From: Williamsia sp. | Lineage (GTDB): Bacteria > Bacteroidota > Bacteroidia > Chitinophagales > Chitinophagaceae | DNA length: 64,000 bases | Direction: 5' to 3' | NCBI GenBank assembly: GCA_015069695.1 | Contig: JADCRZ010000005.1 | Coordinates: 62,001-126,000 of the forward strand | Shown here: piece by piece, positions 63,035 through 64,000 of the stretch | Numbering within the stretch: position 1 is the stretch's first letter | How the letters are laid out: each line of letters opens with the position of its first letter | The notes under the pieces: generated by a model | Told to the model about the DNA's origin: nothing | Seen by the model: only the letters and a program-made list of their open reading frames with translations | Databases searched by the model: none | Position numbers and translations under genes: made by a program

Positions 63035-64000
63035 TTAATCCACAAACAGTTTATCCATGGTGATTTCACTTTGGATGAGCCCCGGGTAACTCTTCCGATT
63101 CTTGACACCAAAGGTGGTGATAAGAGTAAGGAACAGTGTTTTTCTTGTCCCGGTCTCGCTCCGGAGTACATCTATCTTCATCTCAAGTTCCTTTGCATAA
63201 GTTTTGTTGATTTCATAAGGACTGATGGAAAACTTTATTTCACACACATTGATACAGCGGTCCCCCCGGTCAATCAACAGATCGATTTGAATCCCTTGCT
63301 CACCGCTCCGGGGCCGGTAGCGCCACACGGAAGTTTCTGTATGCATACCTGCAATGCCAAGTGCTTTCTTTAATTGAACAATATGTTTCATGCAAACACG
63401 CTCGAAGGCAAAGCCGCTCCAGCTTTTCCAGGACGCACCGGCAGAAAACCGTATCCAACTGCCTGCTCCCTGAAACTTGCTGTTTTCGATGAATTTTAAA
63501 TAAAAGTAGGAGTATTCATCACTCAACTTGAAAATGCTATCCTTGGCAGTCCGGTCGAAGGGAATATGGGGTACAATAAACCCGGATTCCGTTAGTTCTT
63601 CCAGTAGTTGTGTGGTGCCCCCGCCTGATTTCAGACTACAGTTGGCAATAATTTCATTGCGGGTCATACCGGCACCGTTCTTAGCCAGTGCCCTGATTAC
63701 CTGAATATGTTCGTCTGCTTTGTCAAAAAGGGAATAGAACAGGTTTTTAAATTCGCTTTGCAGCAGCCCGTCTTTGGTAAAGCACATCCGGTCAATGGCC
63801 TGCACAGCACTTTCGCCAGCCTGAATTTCTTTCAAATACTGGGGAATACCGCCCATCACCATGTAAAGCTGCAAAATCTGGTAGAAGTCGAGACTTACTA
63901 CTCTTTGCTTCAAAAAAGCGGCCGTTTCTGCGATGGTAAATGGAAGCAGGCGAATTCTACGGGTCACACGGTTGTGCAGTCCGCCCCGGTTGTTAATCAC
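63035..64000 (-). CDS. AAA ATPase with DUF234-type C-terminal domain, 5' end beyond the window
   Basis: The visible 321 residues are the C-terminal part of a P-loop ATPase of the archaeal/bacterial DUF234 group: RRIRLLPFTIAETAAFLKQR (end of the ATPase core), LQLYMVMGGIPQYLKEIQAG, a helix-turn-helix like NEIIANCSLKSGGGTTQLLE, FKLSDEYSYFYLKFIENSKF and a nuclease-like end with GIQIDLLIDRGDRCINVCEI. The Walker motifs lie past base 64000. Such genes are often mobile or defence-linked, but the role is not established. A decayed relative of its last 30 codons is at 52759. Confidence 0.82.
   Translation of the reverse strand: MINNRGGLHNRVTRRIRLLPFTIAETAAFLKQRVVSLDFYQILQLYMVMGGIPQYLKEIQAGESAVQAIDRMCFTKDGLLQSEFKNLFYSLFDKADEHIQVIRALAKNGAGMTRNEIIANCSLKSGGGTTQLLEELTESGFIVPHIPFDRTAKDSIFKLSDEYSYFYLKFIENSKFQGAGSWIRFSAGASWKSWSGFAFERVCMKHIVQLKKALGIAGMHTETSVWRYRPRSGEQGIQIDLLIDRGDRCINVCEIKFSISPYEINKTYAKELEMKIDVLRSETGTRKTLFLTLITTFGVKNRKSYPGLIQSEITMDKLFVD

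Noticed and set aside
1-64000. CRISPR array or cas genes
   Set aside because: No regularly spaced short repeats and no Cas-like proteins were seen.

Overview
The window is from a Bacteroidota genome, most likely a Chitinophagaceae-like soil or freshwater species. This rests on the gene types present: a type IX secretion sorting tail, TonB-dependent uptake, haem-binding/DUF3347/DUF305 copper genes, Bacteroidota-style tyrosine recombinases without a canonical first catalytic Arg, DUF5522/CWC mini-proteins and an almost complete lack of Shine-Dalgarno sites. The genus is not resolved by sequence reading alone.

The main organising feature is a tandem array of integrative elements at the 3' end of a tRNA-Met(CAU) gene. 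A 46-base tRNA 3' fragment occurs at 2278-2323 and again at 51946-51991. Each copy is preceded by an almost identical minus-strand tyrosine recombinase (840-2084 and 50512-51753) and surrounded by the same TTGCAAGTA sites. The 49.7 kb between the repeats is therefore one complete element. The first 2.3 kb is the right end of another. The stretch from 51992 to about 60476 looks like a third, decayed element: it starts with a diverged copy of the left-end sequence and ends in a broken integrase fragment. Neither tRNA copy has its 5' half, so the intact tRNA gene should lie to the left of the window.

The 49.7 kb element is a metal, sulfur and sensing island. From left to right it carries: arsR-arsM plus a sialidase-fold protein (3.0-5.4 kb); a periplasmic sulfur-oxyanion set with a TsdA-like dihaem cytochrome, DsrE-like protein, orphan ModA-like binding protein, LysR regulator, YeiH exporter, Tat-type sulfite oxidase and TauE/SafE exporter (5.6-12.9 kb); an RND tripartite efflux operon (13.0-19.2 kb); an eight-gene copper operon with a CopA-CopB-like multicopper oxidase, DUF3347, haem-binding, DUF305, HMA-AraC and Csp-type proteins (19.4-25.6 kb); small proteins (25.8-27.9 kb); class Ia ribonucleotide reductase nrdB-nrdA behind a cobalamin riboswitch (27.9-31.6 kb); a TonB receptor with a FecBCD/BtuFCD-type transporter and a PhyH dioxygenase (32.7-38.4 kb); and a sensory block with a 2120-residue CheB-CheR-PAS-GAF histidine kinase, a GAF protein and two more PAS kinases (39.0-50.4 kb).

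The third segment is visibly richer in A+T. It carries a predicted cholesterol-dependent-cytolysin-like lipoprotein (56013-57578) followed by a 748-residue type IX-secreted protein. Divergent from these is a three-gene set: a sigma-like factor, an unknown protein and an M56/M48-type membrane protease. This cytolysin locus is the best candidate for an undescribed system. To the right lie a GH2 beta-galactosidase-type enzyme and the C-terminal part of a DUF234-type AAA ATPase that runs off the window.
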